33,344 bases of DNA from Tetragenococcus muriaticus DSM 15685. GTDB taxonomy: Bacteria > Bacillota > Bacilli > Lactobacillales > Enterococcaceae. The notes beneath the pieces were generated by a model. It worked only from the letters and a program-made list of their open reading frames with translations, was not told where the DNA came from and made no database searches. A program made the translations under genes and the position numbers. How positions within the stretch are numbered: the stretch's first letter is position 1; the number at the start of each line of letters is the position of its first letter. Below are positions 14,443 to 25,383 of the stretch, piece by piece. The DNA is taken from assembly GCF_000423785.1 (NCBI RefSeq), contig NZ_AUIQ01000017.1, positions 1 through 33,344 on the forward strand. Direction: 5' to 3'.

Positions 14443-15756
14443 ATGAAATTTGAACAACAATTTTCACAACAACAAAAACAAACGCAAAAATTAGCGATGA
14501 CCCAAAAGTTACAACAATCTATCCAAATTTTGCAATATACCACGGAAGATTTAATTGATTATATTGATAATCAGGCACTGGAAAATCCGTTATTAGAAGT
14601 TGAGTATCCTTCTTATTCATCTGGCTATGCGAAACCTCGTGATGCTTCTGGAGAAGAGGTGGATTATCTTAGCCAGATTCCTGATACGTCAATTTCTTTA
14701 TTTGAACATTTGCTTGACCAAGTTCATTTAAATTATCGGGATACTTACTTACGACAATTAGTTTTATACTTAGTTGAATATATTGATTTAAATGGTTTCT
14801 TACAAATAACTTTAGAAGAAGCTGCAGAAAAAACTGGTGGTAGTATGGTCCAATTACTGGATGCCTTAACTTTAATTCAACAATTGGACCCGGCAGGAGT
14901 AGGAGCACGTAACTTGCAAGAGTGTTTAATGTTACAGACAGAGCGTGATAACGCTGCGCCACATTTAGCATATGTAGTATTAGAAGAAAATTTTAACGAA
15001 CTAGTAGATCGCAAATGGGAAAATATCGCAAAACACTTTGGTATAACGTTGAGTGATGTCCAGGAAATCTTTGATTATATACAAGGCTTAACCCCAACTC
15101 CTGGAGCAGTTTATGGATCTACAGAGGGCTTATTTATTATTCCTGATTTAACCGTGAAAGTCAAAGAGCAAGATGTTCAAGTTTTATCGAATCGAAAAAG
15201 TATGCCTAAAGTTAAATTTCAACAAAATTATTTTGCCCGTATGGAAAAAAGTCAGGACCCAGAAGTAATCAAGTACTTAAAAGATAAGCAACAAGATTAT
15301 GAGTGGCTTAAAAAGACAATTCAACAACGTGGCGATACAATCTATCGCGTAGGCGAAGCAATTGTCGCTCGTCAAAAAGCCTTTTTTTTGAATAACGATC
15401 GTCCGCTTAAGCCTTTAACTTTAAAAGATATTTCAGAAGAACTAGGAATCCACGAATCAACCGTAAGCCGTGCGGTTAATGGAAAATATTTGGAAACGGA
15501 CTTTGGAGTCTTTGAATTGAAGTCTTTTTTTAGTAAGAAAATCGGCGCTGAAACGAATGACTGTTCTTCTAATGATGCCAAGCATCTATTACAAGAGTTA
15601 GTTAATCAAGAAGATAAATCCAAGCCTTTATCTGACCAAAAACTAACCGAACTTATGAAAGAAAAAGGAGTAAACATTTCTCGGCGAACTGTAGCTAAAT
15701 ATCGTGATGCGTTAACTATTCCTGGCTCTACGAAACGGAAAAGGTATGATGACTAA
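14443..15756 (+). CDS. rpoN: RNA polymerase sigma-54 factor
   Basis: A 437-residue sigma-54, matching the usual length in Bacilli (SigL). Region I is the Gln-rich N-terminus (LAMTQKLQQSIQILQYTTEDL). The core-binding part follows, then a helix-turn-helix (LKDISEELGIHESTVSRAVNGKY, ~325-348) and the RpoN box SRRTVAKYRD at ~413-422, which reads the -24 element. Sigma-54 needs an activator ATPase to open promoters; in enterococci and Listeria it mainly drives PTS operons, but no target is visible here. ATG 14443 has AAGGGGT upstream. The rpoN-cggR neighbourhood is shared with related genera. Confidence 0.97.
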   Translation: MKFEQQFSQQQKQTQKLAMTQKLQQSIQILQYTTEDLIDYIDNQALENPLLEVEYPSYSSGYAKPRDASGEEVDYLSQIPDTSISLFEHLLDQVHLNYRDTYLRQLVLYLVEYIDLNGFLQITLEEAAEKTGGSMVQLLDALTLIQQLDPAGVGARNLQECLMLQTERDNAAPHLAYVVLEENFNELVDRKWENIAKHFGITLSDVQEIFDYIQGLTPTPGAVYGSTEGLFIIPDLTVKVKEQDVQVLSNRKSMPKVKFQQNYFARMEKSQDPEVIKYLKDKQQDYEWLKKTIQQRGDTIYRVGEAIVARQKAFFLNNDRPLKPLTLKDISEELGIHESTVSRAVNGKYLETDFGVFELKSFFSKKIGAETNDCSSNDAKHLLQELVNQEDKSKPLSDQKLTELMKEKGVNISRRTVAKYRDALTIPGSTKRKRYDD

Positions 15757-15814
15757 ATGGTGCTTTGGGGGACTATATTTTTTATAATAAAAAATACTAT
15801 TTAGGAGGTGGAAC

Positions 15815-15910
15815 ATGAAAAGCAAAAGTAGTCCAAGTAAAATTAGCTAAATTGCGATTTTTACTATAGGGCTTATTGCTGGATTGCTTGTCAGAAAGGC
15901 CCTTACTTAG
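15815..15910 (+). pseudogene. Small single-helix membrane protein interrupted by a stop (or an 11-residue peptide)
   Basis: A near-ideal AGGAGGTG (15803-15810) lies four bases before ATG 15815. The frame reads MKSKSSPSKIS, then TAA at 15848-15850, then continues in frame as IAIFTIGLIAGLLVRKALT to a TAG at 15908-15910. Together this is a basic N-terminus, one transmembrane helix and a short basic tail, the usual shape of a ~31-residue membrane peptide. The simplest reading is a small gene broken by one nonsense change. The alternative is a genuine 11-residue peptide with chance hydrophobic codons behind it. I do not recognise the family. Confidence 0.5.
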
Positions 15911-15989
15911 ATGAAGAGAGACTAAATGGGCAAAGGATATGGTTGTTTTGCCTTAGGGTTCTGCCATTTAAGTTTAAGACGATCGTTAG

Positions 15990-16018
15990 TTGCTAAATAA
16001 CGCAGAAAATGATACTAT
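15990..16018 (+). promoter_or_regulatory. Promoter of the cggR-gap operon
   Basis: TTGCTA, 17 bases, TACTAT. Transcription would begin near 16025, leaving a leader of about 97 bases before cggR that includes the CggR operator. Confidence 0.7.
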
Positions 16019-16071
16019 AGAGAACGCAAGGAATTAGAGTTTTAACGCAAGTTTGATTTTTTTACAGTATA

Positions 16072-16107
16072 CGGGTCGTTTTGAGTCTATATTGGTCGAT
16101 AAATGTC
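16072..16107 (+). promoter_or_regulatory. CggR operator
   Basis: Two direct half-sites with the exact spacing of the B. subtilis operator as I recall it (CGGGAC N6 TGTC N4 CGGGAC N6 TGTC). Here CGGGTC (16072), six bases, AGTC (16084), four bases, TTGGTC (16092), six bases, TGTC (16104); 15 of 20 fixed positions match. It lies downstream of the promoter and just before the cggR ribosome binding site, so bound CggR would block elongating polymerase. Fructose-1,6-bisphosphate relieves this in B. subtilis. Confidence 0.75.
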
Positions 16108-16121
16108 CATGGAGGAGTTTC

Positions 16122-17159
16122 ATGCTTAACGAATTACAATTGATTGAAGCAATTGCTCCCGACATGTTGCATGTATTGCAAGAAAGGTATCGAGTTTTGC
16201 AGGGAATTTATTGGATGCAACCCATCGGCCGCAGAAGTCTTTCTGAAAGTTTAGCTTTAACAGAACGCGTATTACGTACAGAAACAGACTTGTTAAAAAA
16301 ACTCGGATTGATCGTCATTTCCAAAAGCGGCATGCGTTTGACGGAAAAGGGCGAAGAAATCTACGAACGCTTAGGCGATGTAATGGGTCAGCTTTTTGGC
16401 ATGCAGCAAAACGAAAGGCAACTGGCTGATAATTTTGGCATTGATCGTTGTCTTATTGTAAGTGGGGACTCTGATCAGCAACAAAAGGTAATTGAGGAAT
16501 TCGGAAATTTGTTAGATGAAGCGTTGCATAGTTGTTTGCCTAATGGTCAAAACATTATTGCCGTAATGGGAGGCACAACAGTTGCAAATGCAGCTAAGCA
16601 GCTAACGAACTTAAAAAGTGCCCAGCGGCAAAACTTGTTTGTCCCAGCGAGGGGCGGAATAGGTGAAACAGTTAATCTGCAAGCCAATTCCGTAAGTGCT
16701 GAAATGGCGACACGTTCAAATGGTACTTATCGGACCCTTTTTGTCCCTGAACAATTGAGTGCTGCAACCTATGATTCTTTGTTAAAAGAGCCCGCTATCG
16801 TAGAAGTTCTTAACTTGATCAACCAAGCAAATTGCGTAGTTCATAGTATTGGCCGCGCGCTGCATATGGCTGCTCGTCGTAAGATGAGTGAAGAAGATAT
16901 TCTCATGCTTAAACAAAAGAACGCAGTGGCTGAGTCTTTTGGCTATTTTTTCGATGAAAACGGCAAAGTAGTTTACAAAATTCCCCGGGTTGGTCTACAA
17001 TTAAAAGGTGTAAGGAGTATTCCTTATATTTTTGCTGTTGCTGGAGGAAAGAGTAAGGCAAAAGCAATTCAGGCGTATATGAAAAATGCGCCGCAACAAA
17101 CGTGGCTTATCACTGATGAAGCCGCAGCAAATGAGATTTTAAGAGGGGTAACCCTTTAA
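16122..17159 (+). CDS. cggR: Central glycolytic genes regulator CggR
   Basis: A 345-residue repressor of the SorC/DeoR type. The N-terminal winged helix (PIGRRSLSESLALTERVLRTE, ~34-54) binds DNA. The large C-terminal domain is the sugar-phosphate sensor, with IAVMGGTTVANAA and the VPARGGIGE loop that binds fructose-1,6-bisphosphate in B. subtilis CggR. I start at ATG 16122, with GGAGGAG four bases before it; the frame runs further up through the operator but lacks a start site. It represses its own operon, cggR-gap and the downstream glycolytic genes, when glycolytic flux is low. Confidence 0.95.
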   Translation: MLNELQLIEAIAPDMLHVLQERYRVLQGIYWMQPIGRRSLSESLALTERVLRTETDLLKKLGLIVISKSGMRLTEKGEEIYERLGDVMGQLFGMQQNERQLADNFGIDRCLIVSGDSDQQQKVIEEFGNLLDEALHSCLPNGQNIIAVMGGTTVANAAKQLTNLKSAQRQNLFVPARGGIGETVNLQANSVSAEMATRSNGTYRTLFVPEQLSAATYDSLLKEPAIVEVLNLINQANCVVHSIGRALHMAARRKMSEEDILMLKQKNAVAESFGYFFDENGKVVYKIPRVGLQLKGVRSIPYIFAVAGGKSKAKAIQAYMKNAPQQTWLITDEAAANEILRGVTL

Positions 17160-17197
17160 AATAAATTTTTTGGTTTTCATAAGGAGGAAATCACATT

Positions 17198-18199
17198 ATG
17201 TCAACAAAAGTAGCTATTAATGGTTTTGGACGTATTGGTCGTTTGGCTTTACGTCGTATTTTAGAAGCAAGTGATGATCTGGAAGTTGTTGCAATTAACG
17301 ACTTAACAGATAACGAAGACTTGGCTTATCTTTTGAAATATGATACAGCTCAAGGACGCTTCCCATACAGCGTAGAAGTTAAAGAAGATGCGCTAGTTGT
17401 AGATGGTAAAGACATCAAAGCATATGCTGAAAAAAGTCCGGGTCAATTGCCTTGGTCAGAACTTGGTGTTGATTTAGTATTAGAATGTACTGGATTGTTT
17501 ACTGATGCAGCAGACGCTCATGCTCACATTGATGCAGGTGCGAAAAAAGTGTTGCTTTCAGGTCCAGCAAAATCAAAAGAAACGAAATTAATTGTTTATG
17601 GTGTAAACCATGAAACAGTAACTGCAAAAGATGAAATTATTTCAGCTGCATCATGTACAACAAACTGTTTAGCACCAGTAGTTAAAGTATTAAATGATAA
17701 GTTTGGTCTTGACCGTGCGTTAATGACAACTGTTCACTCTTATACTTCTACTCAAAACTTGCAAGACGCTCCAGGTGGACGCAAGAGCCGTGCTGGTGCT
17801 GCTAACATTATTCCTGCAACAACAGGAGCAGCTAAAGCAGTTGGTAAAGTTATTCCAGAAATCGATGGTCGCGTTGACGGCACTGCTTTGCGTGTACCAA
17901 CAATTACTGGTTCAATCACTAACTTGTATGGCGTATTGAATCAAGAAGTAACAGTTGATCAAGTGAATGCAGCAATGAAAGAAGCTTCATCCGACGCATT
18001 TGCTTATGTAGAAGATGAAATTGTTTCTTCTGATATTATTGGTGATAGTGCAGGTTCTCTTTTTGATTCTACTCAAACTGCTGTTTTAGAAGGCGAAAAT
18101 GGAGAACAATTAGTTAAAGCTGTTGCTTGGTATGATAACGAATATGGCTTTACTTCAAACATGATCCGTACGTTAGAATATTTTGCAGCAACTTTATAA
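17198..18199 (+). CDS. gap: Glyceraldehyde-3-phosphate dehydrogenase
   Basis: A 333-residue phosphorylating GAPDH: glyceraldehyde-3-phosphate + NAD + Pi to 1,3-bisphosphoglycerate. The N-terminal [11 protein letters not shown] is the dinucleotide fold. Asp in AINDLTD suggests NAD rather than NADP. The active site is SCTTNCLAP with Cys153. ATG 17198 has AAGGAGG upstream, 38 bases after cggR. The strong site and smooth codon use fit very high expression. A terminator-like hairpin follows before pgk. Confidence 0.98.
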   Translation: MSTKVAINGFGRIGRLALRRILEASDDLEVVAINDLTDNEDLAYLLKYDTAQGRFPYSVEVKEDALVVDGKDIKAYAEKSPGQLPWSELGVDLVLECTGLFTDAADAHAHIDAGAKKVLLSGPAKSKETKLIVYGVNHETVTAKDEIISAASCTTNCLAPVVKVLNDKFGLDRALMTTVHSYTSTQNLQDAPGGRKSRAGAANIIPATTGAAKAVGKVIPEIDGRVDGTALRVPTITGSITNLYGVLNQEVTVDQVNAAMKEASSDAFAYVEDEIVSSDIIGDSAGSLFDSTQTAVLEGENGEQLVKAVAWYDNEYGFTSNMIRTLEYFAATL

Positions 18200-18257
18200 T
18201 CCGTTGTTGAATAAATTCACTTGCTAATAATATTCATTTGAATTTAAGTTAAAAAAG

Positions 18258-18288
18258 CGGGGAAGCGACGCGCTTCTCCGTTTTTTTT
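18258..18288 (+). terminator. Terminator-like hairpin between gap and pgk
   Basis: A GC-rich 10-bp stem (18258-18267 with 18271-18280, one G-T wobble), a 3-base loop and T8. It lies inside the glycolytic operon. Only 32 bases separate it from pgk, with no promoter I can see there, so downstream genes must rely on read-through. Confidence 0.8.
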
Positions 18289-18320
18289 AAAAGAAAAACG
18301 AGATTTAGGAGGGTGAAGTT

Positions 18321-19511
18321 ATGGCTAAAAAAACAGTTGAAGACATTGAACTAGAAGGAAAGAAAGTGTTAGTTCGGGCAGATTTTAATGTTCCAGTAGC
18401 AGATGGAGCTATTACAGATGATACTCGAATCAAAGCGGCACTTCCAACGATTAAATATGTATCACAACATGGAGGCAAAGCTATTTTGTTTTCGCACCTA
18501 GGTCGTGTAAAAACTGAAGAAGATAAAGAAGGAAAATCTTTAGCTCCGGTAGCAAAGCGATTAGGTGAACTTGTGGAAAGAAATGTAACATTTATTCCTC
18601 AAACTCGTGGAAAAGAATTAGAAGATGCGATTGCTAACATGCAAGATGGTGAAATCGTTGTTTTTGAAAATACACGTTTTGAGGATATTGATGGTAAAAA
18701 AGAAAGCAAAAACGATCCAGAGCTTGGTAAGTACTGGGCTTCATTAGGAGATATATTTGTCAATGATGCTTTTGGTACTGCGCATCGTTCCCATGCTTCA
18801 AACGTTGGAATTGCTTCTAGTGGTATACCTACAGTAGCTGGTTTCTTAATGGAAAAAGAAATTAAGTTTATCGGTGAGGCAGTCGAAAGTCCTAAGCGTC
18901 CAATGATTGCTATCTTAGGGGGCGCAAAAGTCTCAGACAAAATCGGTGTTATCGAAAACTTAATCGAAAAAGCGGATAAAATTTTGATCGGCGGTGGAAT
19001 GACCTATACTTTCTATAAAGCAAATGGTGAAGATATAGGAAATTCAATGGTCGAAGAAGATAAAGTAGAGTTAGCTAAATCTTTAATTGAAAAAGCTGGA
19101 GACAAATTAGTTTTGCCTGTCGATTCTATAACAGCTTCCGAATTTTCTAATGATGTCGCAACCCAAACGTATGAAGGAGCTATCCCTGAAGGACAAATGG
19201 GCTTAGACATTGGTCCAAAAACAGTAGAAAAATTCAGTGACATATTAAAAGACGCTAAAACGGTTGTTTGGAATGGACCAATGGGTGTATTTGAAATGTC
19301 TAACTTTGCTAAAGGAACTATTGGGGTATGTGAAGCTATTGCTAATTTGCAAGGAGCTACAACAATTATTGGTGGTGGTGATTCCGCTGCAGCGGCTGAA
19401 AGTCTTGGATTCTCTGATGACTTCACACATATCTCCACTGGTGGTGGTGCAAGTCTTGAATTATTAGAAGGAAAGACATTACCAGGGCTAGCAGCCATTA
19501 ACGATAAATAA
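18321..19511 (+). CDS. pgk: Phosphoglycerate kinase
   Basis: A 396-residue kinase making ATP from 1,3-bisphosphoglycerate and ADP. Visible blocks are [11 protein letters not shown] (~15-25), the substrate-binding HLGR near residue 60, ENTRF near 115, [27 protein letters not shown] and the C-terminal nucleotide loop WNGPMGVFE with GGGDSAAA. Length is standard. ATG 18321 has AGGAGGG upstream. Second enzyme of the operon; tpiA follows after 48 bases. Confidence 0.98.
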   Translation: MAKKTVEDIELEGKKVLVRADFNVPVADGAITDDTRIKAALPTIKYVSQHGGKAILFSHLGRVKTEEDKEGKSLAPVAKRLGELVERNVTFIPQTRGKELEDAIANMQDGEIVVFENTRFEDIDGKKESKNDPELGKYWASLGDIFVNDAFGTAHRSHASNVGIASSGIPTVAGFLMEKEIKFIGEAVESPKRPMIAILGGAKVSDKIGVIENLIEKADKILIGGGMTYTFYKANGEDIGNSMVEEDKVELAKSLIEKAGDKLVLPVDSITASEFSNDVATQTYEGAIPEGQMGLDIGPKTVEKFSDILKDAKTVVWNGPMGVFEMSNFAKGTIGVCEAIANLQGATTIIGGGDSAAAAESLGFSDDFTHISTGGGASLELLEGKTLPGLAAINDK

Positions 19512-19538
19512 ACCCAATTTTTTCTTAATTCTAGGTGA

Positions 19539-20315
<777 letters not shown>

Positions 20316-20396
20316 GGTAAGATTAAAATAAGGTTCGTTTAAAGAACTTAGTTAAAAGCTCTTATAAAAGCAACACTTATGAGACAATAAAGATAA

Positions 20397-21713
<1,317 letters not shown>

Positions 21714-21766
21714 TTTATAAAACAAAAAGCTAGTTCAAAGATAAGTTGTCATTGAGCGAATGTATA

Positions 21767-21823
21767 AAAAGGACCGAATGATTCATATTTATGAAAACAA
21801 TATGAATTGTTTGGTCTTTTTTT
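21767..21823 (+). terminator. Terminator of the glycolytic operon
   Basis: A long stem from about 21767 to 21789 pairing with 21800 to 21823, with a few wobbles, ending in T7. It lies 54 bases after eno. Confidence 0.9.
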
Positions 21824-21879
21824 GTTATTCTGTTTTTATAAAAAATATTTTTATAGCAAATGAATTCTTTTAATGGCAC

Positions 21880-21891
21880 ATGGCTAGCCAT
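21880..21891. repeat. 12-bp perfect palindrome upstream of secG
   Basis: ATGGCTAGCCAT lies 60 bases before secG, in the region where its promoter should be. A candidate operator; nothing else supports it. Confidence 0.4.
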
Positions 21892-21951
21892 CTATTAAAA
21901 ATTATGCTAAAGTGTACTAGACGATGTCAGAAGAAGGCGAGGGATATGATA

Positions 21952-22188
21952 TTGTATAACTTTTTATTAACTGCAGTCATTGTGTTGTCTATAATTTTGG
22001 TGATCACTATTATGTTACAACCAAGTAAACAAAATAGTGCAGCTAGTGCTTTTACTGGTGGTGCAGACAATCTTTTTGGCAAACAAAAAGCAAGAGGTTT
22101 TGAAGCGGTGATGAAACGTTCCACAGCAATATTAGGAACGATCTGGCTGGTTTTGTTATTTATTTTGGTTTTATTATCTTCTCAATAA
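21952..22188 (+). CDS. secG: Protein-export subunit SecG
   Basis: A 78-residue membrane protein with two hydrophobic helices (~3-22 and ~55-76), separated by the conserved loop FTGGADNLFGKQKARGFEAVMKR. SecG assists SecYEG during protein export. I prefer TTG 21952, eight bases after GAGGG; the in-frame ATG at 21946 is only two bases from that site. The order secG-est-rnr-smpB is common in Lactobacillales and Bacilli. A terminator separates it from est. Confidence 0.92.
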   Translation: MYNFLLTAVIVLSIILVITIMLQPSKQNSAASAFTGGADNLFGKQKARGFEAVMKRSTAILGTIWLVLLFILVLLSSQ

Positions 22189-22198
22189 AAGTATTCAC

Positions 22199-22232
22199 AA
22201 AGGGTTTGGGGATGTTCTCAAACTCTTTTTTT
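22199..22232 (+). terminator. Terminator after secG
   Basis: A stem of about 13 bp with G-T wobbles (22199-22212 with 22216-22228) and a T run. It lies 34 bases before the est start, so est and rnr probably depend partly on read-through. Confidence 0.7.
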
Positions 22233-22265
22233 CAAGGTAGAATAAAATCTAAGAGGTGTTAAAGT

Positions 22266-23021
22266 TTGCAAATAAATTTACCTAAACCACTATTAGAAGA
22301 ACATGGGAAAAAAGCGGTAATTCTATTACATGCGTATTCTGGAAGTCCCAATGATGTTCGTATGCTTTGTCGCTTTTTAGAAAAAGCCGACTACACAGTT
22401 TATTCACCAATGTTTAGCGGTCATGGTACGATGGAACCACAAGATATTTTAGACCAAAAAGTTGAGTCTTGGTTTCAAGACACACAAGCAGCAATTAACC
22501 TTTTAAAAGAGAAAGGATATCAACAGCTGGCTGTTTTTGGTTTGTCAATGGGCGGAATCATGGCGATGGATGCATTGACTAAAAATGAGTCGGTCGTTAT
22601 TGGAGGTGGTTGTTTTTGCTCCCCCATCTTTAAGACTGATAATCATGTCCCAGAAAACTTTTATCGCTATGCTAAAGAAGTTTTAAGTTACGCGAATTTA
22701 CCCAAAGAAAATTTGGAAGAGCGATTGACACATATCGCTAAAGAATCAAAAACACAGTTAAAGGAAATAGAAAGTTTTTCAGAAAAGGTTAGTGAAAAAG
22801 TAAGCACAATCAAAACTCCAGTGTTTTTAGCACAAGCTGGACAAGATCAGATGATTGATGCTTCAACGGTTTTTAAAACTGCTCAAGCACTAAAACAAAA
22901 CAAATTTACGCTGCAATGGTATCCTAAAAGCGATCATGTGGTAACAATAGGACCAGAAAGGAAGCAGTTTGAAACAGACGTATTAGCTTATCTGGAAAGT
23001 TTACCCTGGAATGAGGAATGA
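22266..23021 (+). CDS. est: Carboxylesterase, alpha/beta hydrolase (Est30-like)
   Basis: A 251-residue alpha/beta hydrolase. The nucleophile elbow is GLSMGG (Ser94), the acid probably Asp194 in AGQDQMID, and the base His224 in SDHVV. LLHAYSGSPND near residue 20 gives the oxyanion hole. It resembles the small bacterial carboxylesterases (Est30) that hydrolyse short-chain esters; the natural substrate is unknown. Start is TTG 22266 with AAGAGGTG upstream. Its stop is only two bases before the rnr start I chose, consistent with coupling. Confidence 0.9.
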   Translation: MQINLPKPLLEEHGKKAVILLHAYSGSPNDVRMLCRFLEKADYTVYSPMFSGHGTMEPQDILDQKVESWFQDTQAAINLLKEKGYQQLAVFGLSMGGIMAMDALTKNESVVIGGGCFCSPIFKTDNHVPENFYRYAKEVLSYANLPKENLEERLTHIAKESKTQLKEIESFSEKVSEKVSTIKTPVFLAQAGQDQMIDASTVFKTAQALKQNKFTLQWYPKSDHVVTIGPERKQFETDVLAYLESLPWNEE

Positions 23022-23023
23022 AT

Positions 23024-25357
23024 ATGAAGGAAACAATGAAAACGAAGATTTTACATTTTATGGAGAACAGTCCTAAAAAAAGTTTTGCCATGGAAGATAT
23101 TGCGCAAAACTTAGGGCTTGAACAAAGCGACGATTTCAAGGCTTTGGTACAAACTGTAGCGACAATGGAAAGAGAACAACTTGTTGTTTTTAATAAAAAG
23201 GGAAAAGTAAAACTTCCATCTAAACAAACCTTAGTCGAAGGCACTTTCCATGCAAATGAACGAGGATTTGGATTTGTCACTATTGATCCTGAAGAAGACG
23301 ATGTATATATTGCAAAAGAGAATACGAACTATGCTATAGACGGCGACTTAGTAGCTATTGAAATTATAAAGACAACTGACCCTGCTGAAGATCGAGGAGC
23401 AGAAGGAAAAATTGTTGAGATCAAACAAAGAAGTATTACGCAAATTGTAGGTGAGTTCCAACTATTCTCTGAAGATGAAATTGCTAAGACAGATTTGTAT
23501 GGTGTCATTACGCCAAAAGAAAAAAAGTTATCCGGGTTTAAAGTTTTGGTTTCAGCTGTCGGTATTCGACCAGTGGATGGAAATATTGTAGTCGCTGAAA
23601 TTACCCATTATCCGGAAAAAGATTATTCGGATACTTTAGAAGGAATCGTTAAAAATATTATCGGGCATAAGGACGAACCAGGAATGGACATTTTGTCTGT
23701 TTTAGCGGCTAATCATGTTCCTACAGAGTTTTCTGATAAAGCTCTTGAACAGGCCAATCAAGTTCCTGATACGATTGACCCTGATGATTATCCAGAGCGC
23801 AAAAATCGTCAAGAACAAACCATTGTAACTATCGATGGAGAAGAAGCCAAAGACTTGGATGATGCGGTTTCTGTCCAAAAATTAAAAAATGGCCATTTCT
23901 TTTTAGCTGTACACATTGCAGATGTGTCCTACTATGTAACAGAAGATAGTCCGCTGGATAAAGAAGCTTTTGAACGTGGAACGAGCGTTTATTTAACAGA
24001 TCGTGTTGTGCCTATGATTCCCCAACGTCTATCCAATGGTATTTGTTCATTAAATCCGCAAGTCCCAAGGCTTGCGATGAGTTGTGAGATGGAGATTGAT
24101 GAAGAAGGAACTATTGTTTCTTATGATATTTTTCCAAGTGTTATTCAAACCAATGCTCGAATGTCCTATACAGCTATTAATGAAATTCTAGAAGATGAAA
24201 AAGCAGAAACTATGGATAAGTACAAAGACTTGGTTCCAATGTTTCAATCTATGAAAGAGTTACACGAATGTTTAGAAACGATGCGTAATAGACGAGGTGC
24301 TCTAACTTTTGAAGATAACGAAGCTCAAGTAGTGGTCGATGAAAACGGTCATCCTTTAGATATTGTTTTAAATCAACGTGGTGTAGGTGAACGTATGATT
24401 GAATCGTTTATGCTTTGTGCCAATGAAACAATTGCTAAACATTACTCTCAATTAAATTTACCATTTATTTATCGTATCCATGAAGCACCAGATGAGGAAA
24501 AGTTGCAACAATTTTTTGACTTTGCAGCGACTTTAGGTATTCTTGTAAAAAATAAAAAGGGAAAAATCAGCCCTAAGGATTTACAAGCCGTAGTGGAAAA
24601 TGCAGCTGAGAAGCCTGAAAGTATGGTTATTAATACCATGCTTTTAAGAAGTATGCAACAAGCGCGTTATTCAGAAGAAAATCTCGGACACTACGGATTG
24701 GCAGCAGATTACTATACTCATTTTACATCGCCAATTCGTCGTTACCCGGATTTGTTGGTGCACCGTTTAATTCGTTCTTATTGGAAAGATGCTTCCAAAC
24801 AAAAACAAACACGCTGGTCCCGAAAAATTCCTGAAATTGCTCAGCATAGTTCAGACATGGAACGTCGTGCGGTAGATTGCGAACGCGATGTTGATTCAAT
24901 GAAAAAAGCTGAGTATATGCAAGATCATATCGATGAAGAATTTGAAGGAGTGATTAGCTCTGTCGTTAAGTTTGGTTTTTTTGTTGAGCTACCGAATACA
25001 ATTGAAGGACTGATTCATGTAAGTGACTTGAAAAATGATTATTTTCAATTTATTGAAAGTCAACTAGCCCTTGTTGGAGAACATACGGGTCAAATGTATA
25101 AAATTGGACAACAAGTGACTGTTCGAGTGACTAAAGCAAATCCGGAAACAAGAGAAGTAGATTTTGAACTTGCAGGAAACTCGCAAACGAGTCAAACGAA
25201 GCCTAAAAAAGAGCAAAATCGGACACAAAGTAGAAAAAGCCAATCAGAGTCAACAACACAGAAAAGAAATAAACAGAAAAAAGGTAAAAAAGAAAATAAG
25301 AAAAAGAAAAAACCTTTCTATAAAGATGCTCCGAAAAATAGAAAGAAAAAGAAATAA
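23024..25357 (+). CDS. rnr: Ribonuclease R
   Basis: A 777-residue 3'-5' exoribonuclease that degrades structured RNA and works with SmpB-tmRNA on stalled mRNAs. Order of domains: an N-terminal winged helix (~1-60), cold-shock/OB domains (GTFHANERGFGFVTID near 70), the RNB catalytic core with IDGEEAKDLDDAVS (acidic metal site) and HFTSPIRRYPDLLVHR, a C-terminal S1 domain (FEGVISSVVKFGFFVEL), and a very Lys-rich tail of ~50 residues. I start at ATG 23024, six bases after GAGGA; an ATG two codons earlier overlaps the est stop and sits on that site. Confidence 0.97.
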   Translation: MKETMKTKILHFMENSPKKSFAMEDIAQNLGLEQSDDFKALVQTVATMEREQLVVFNKKGKVKLPSKQTLVEGTFHANERGFGFVTIDPEEDDVYIAKENTNYAIDGDLVAIEIIKTTDPAEDRGAEGKIVEIKQRSITQIVGEFQLFSEDEIAKTDLYGVITPKEKKLSGFKVLVSAVGIRPVDGNIVVAEITHYPEKDYSDTLEGIVKNIIGHKDEPGMDILSVLAANHVPTEFSDKALEQANQVPDTIDPDDYPERKNRQEQTIVTIDGEEAKDLDDAVSVQKLKNGHFFLAVHIADVSYYVTEDSPLDKEAFERGTSVYLTDRVVPMIPQRLSNGICSLNPQVPRLAMSCEMEIDEEGTIVSYDIFPSVIQTNARMSYTAINEILEDEKAETMDKYKDLVPMFQSMKELHECLETMRNRRGALTFEDNEAQVVVDENGHPLDIVLNQRGVGERMIESFMLCANETIAKHYSQLNLPFIYRIHEAPDEEKLQQFFDFAATLGILVKNKKGKISPKDLQAVVENAAEKPESMVINTMLLRSMQQARYSEENLGHYGLAADYYTHFTSPIRRYPDLLVHRLIRSYWKDASKQKQTRWSRKIPEIAQHSSDMERRAVDCERDVDSMKKAEYMQDHIDEEFEGVISSVVKFGFFVELPNTIEGLIHVSDLKNDYFQFIESQLALVGEHTGQMYKIGQQVTVRVTKANPETREVDFELAGNSQTSQTKPKKEQNRTQSRKSQSESTTQKRNKQKKGKKENKKKKKPFYKDAPKNRKKKK

Positions 25358-25383
25358 TGTAGGAAAAGGAGGCGAAGAAGTTT

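Larger units (their letters stand above)
15757..16121 (+). other. Gene-poor stretch of 365 bases between rpoN and cggR
   Basis: It contains the broken micro-ORF at 15815-15910, a second 24-codon frame at 15926-16000 without a ribosome binding site (probably not real), the cggR promoter and the CggR operator. The rest shows nothing I can assign. Confidence 0.6.

Noticed and set aside
15926-16000. 24-codon frame (MGKGYGCFALGF...) between rpoN and cggR
   Set aside because: No ribosome binding site, and it overlaps the cggR -35.
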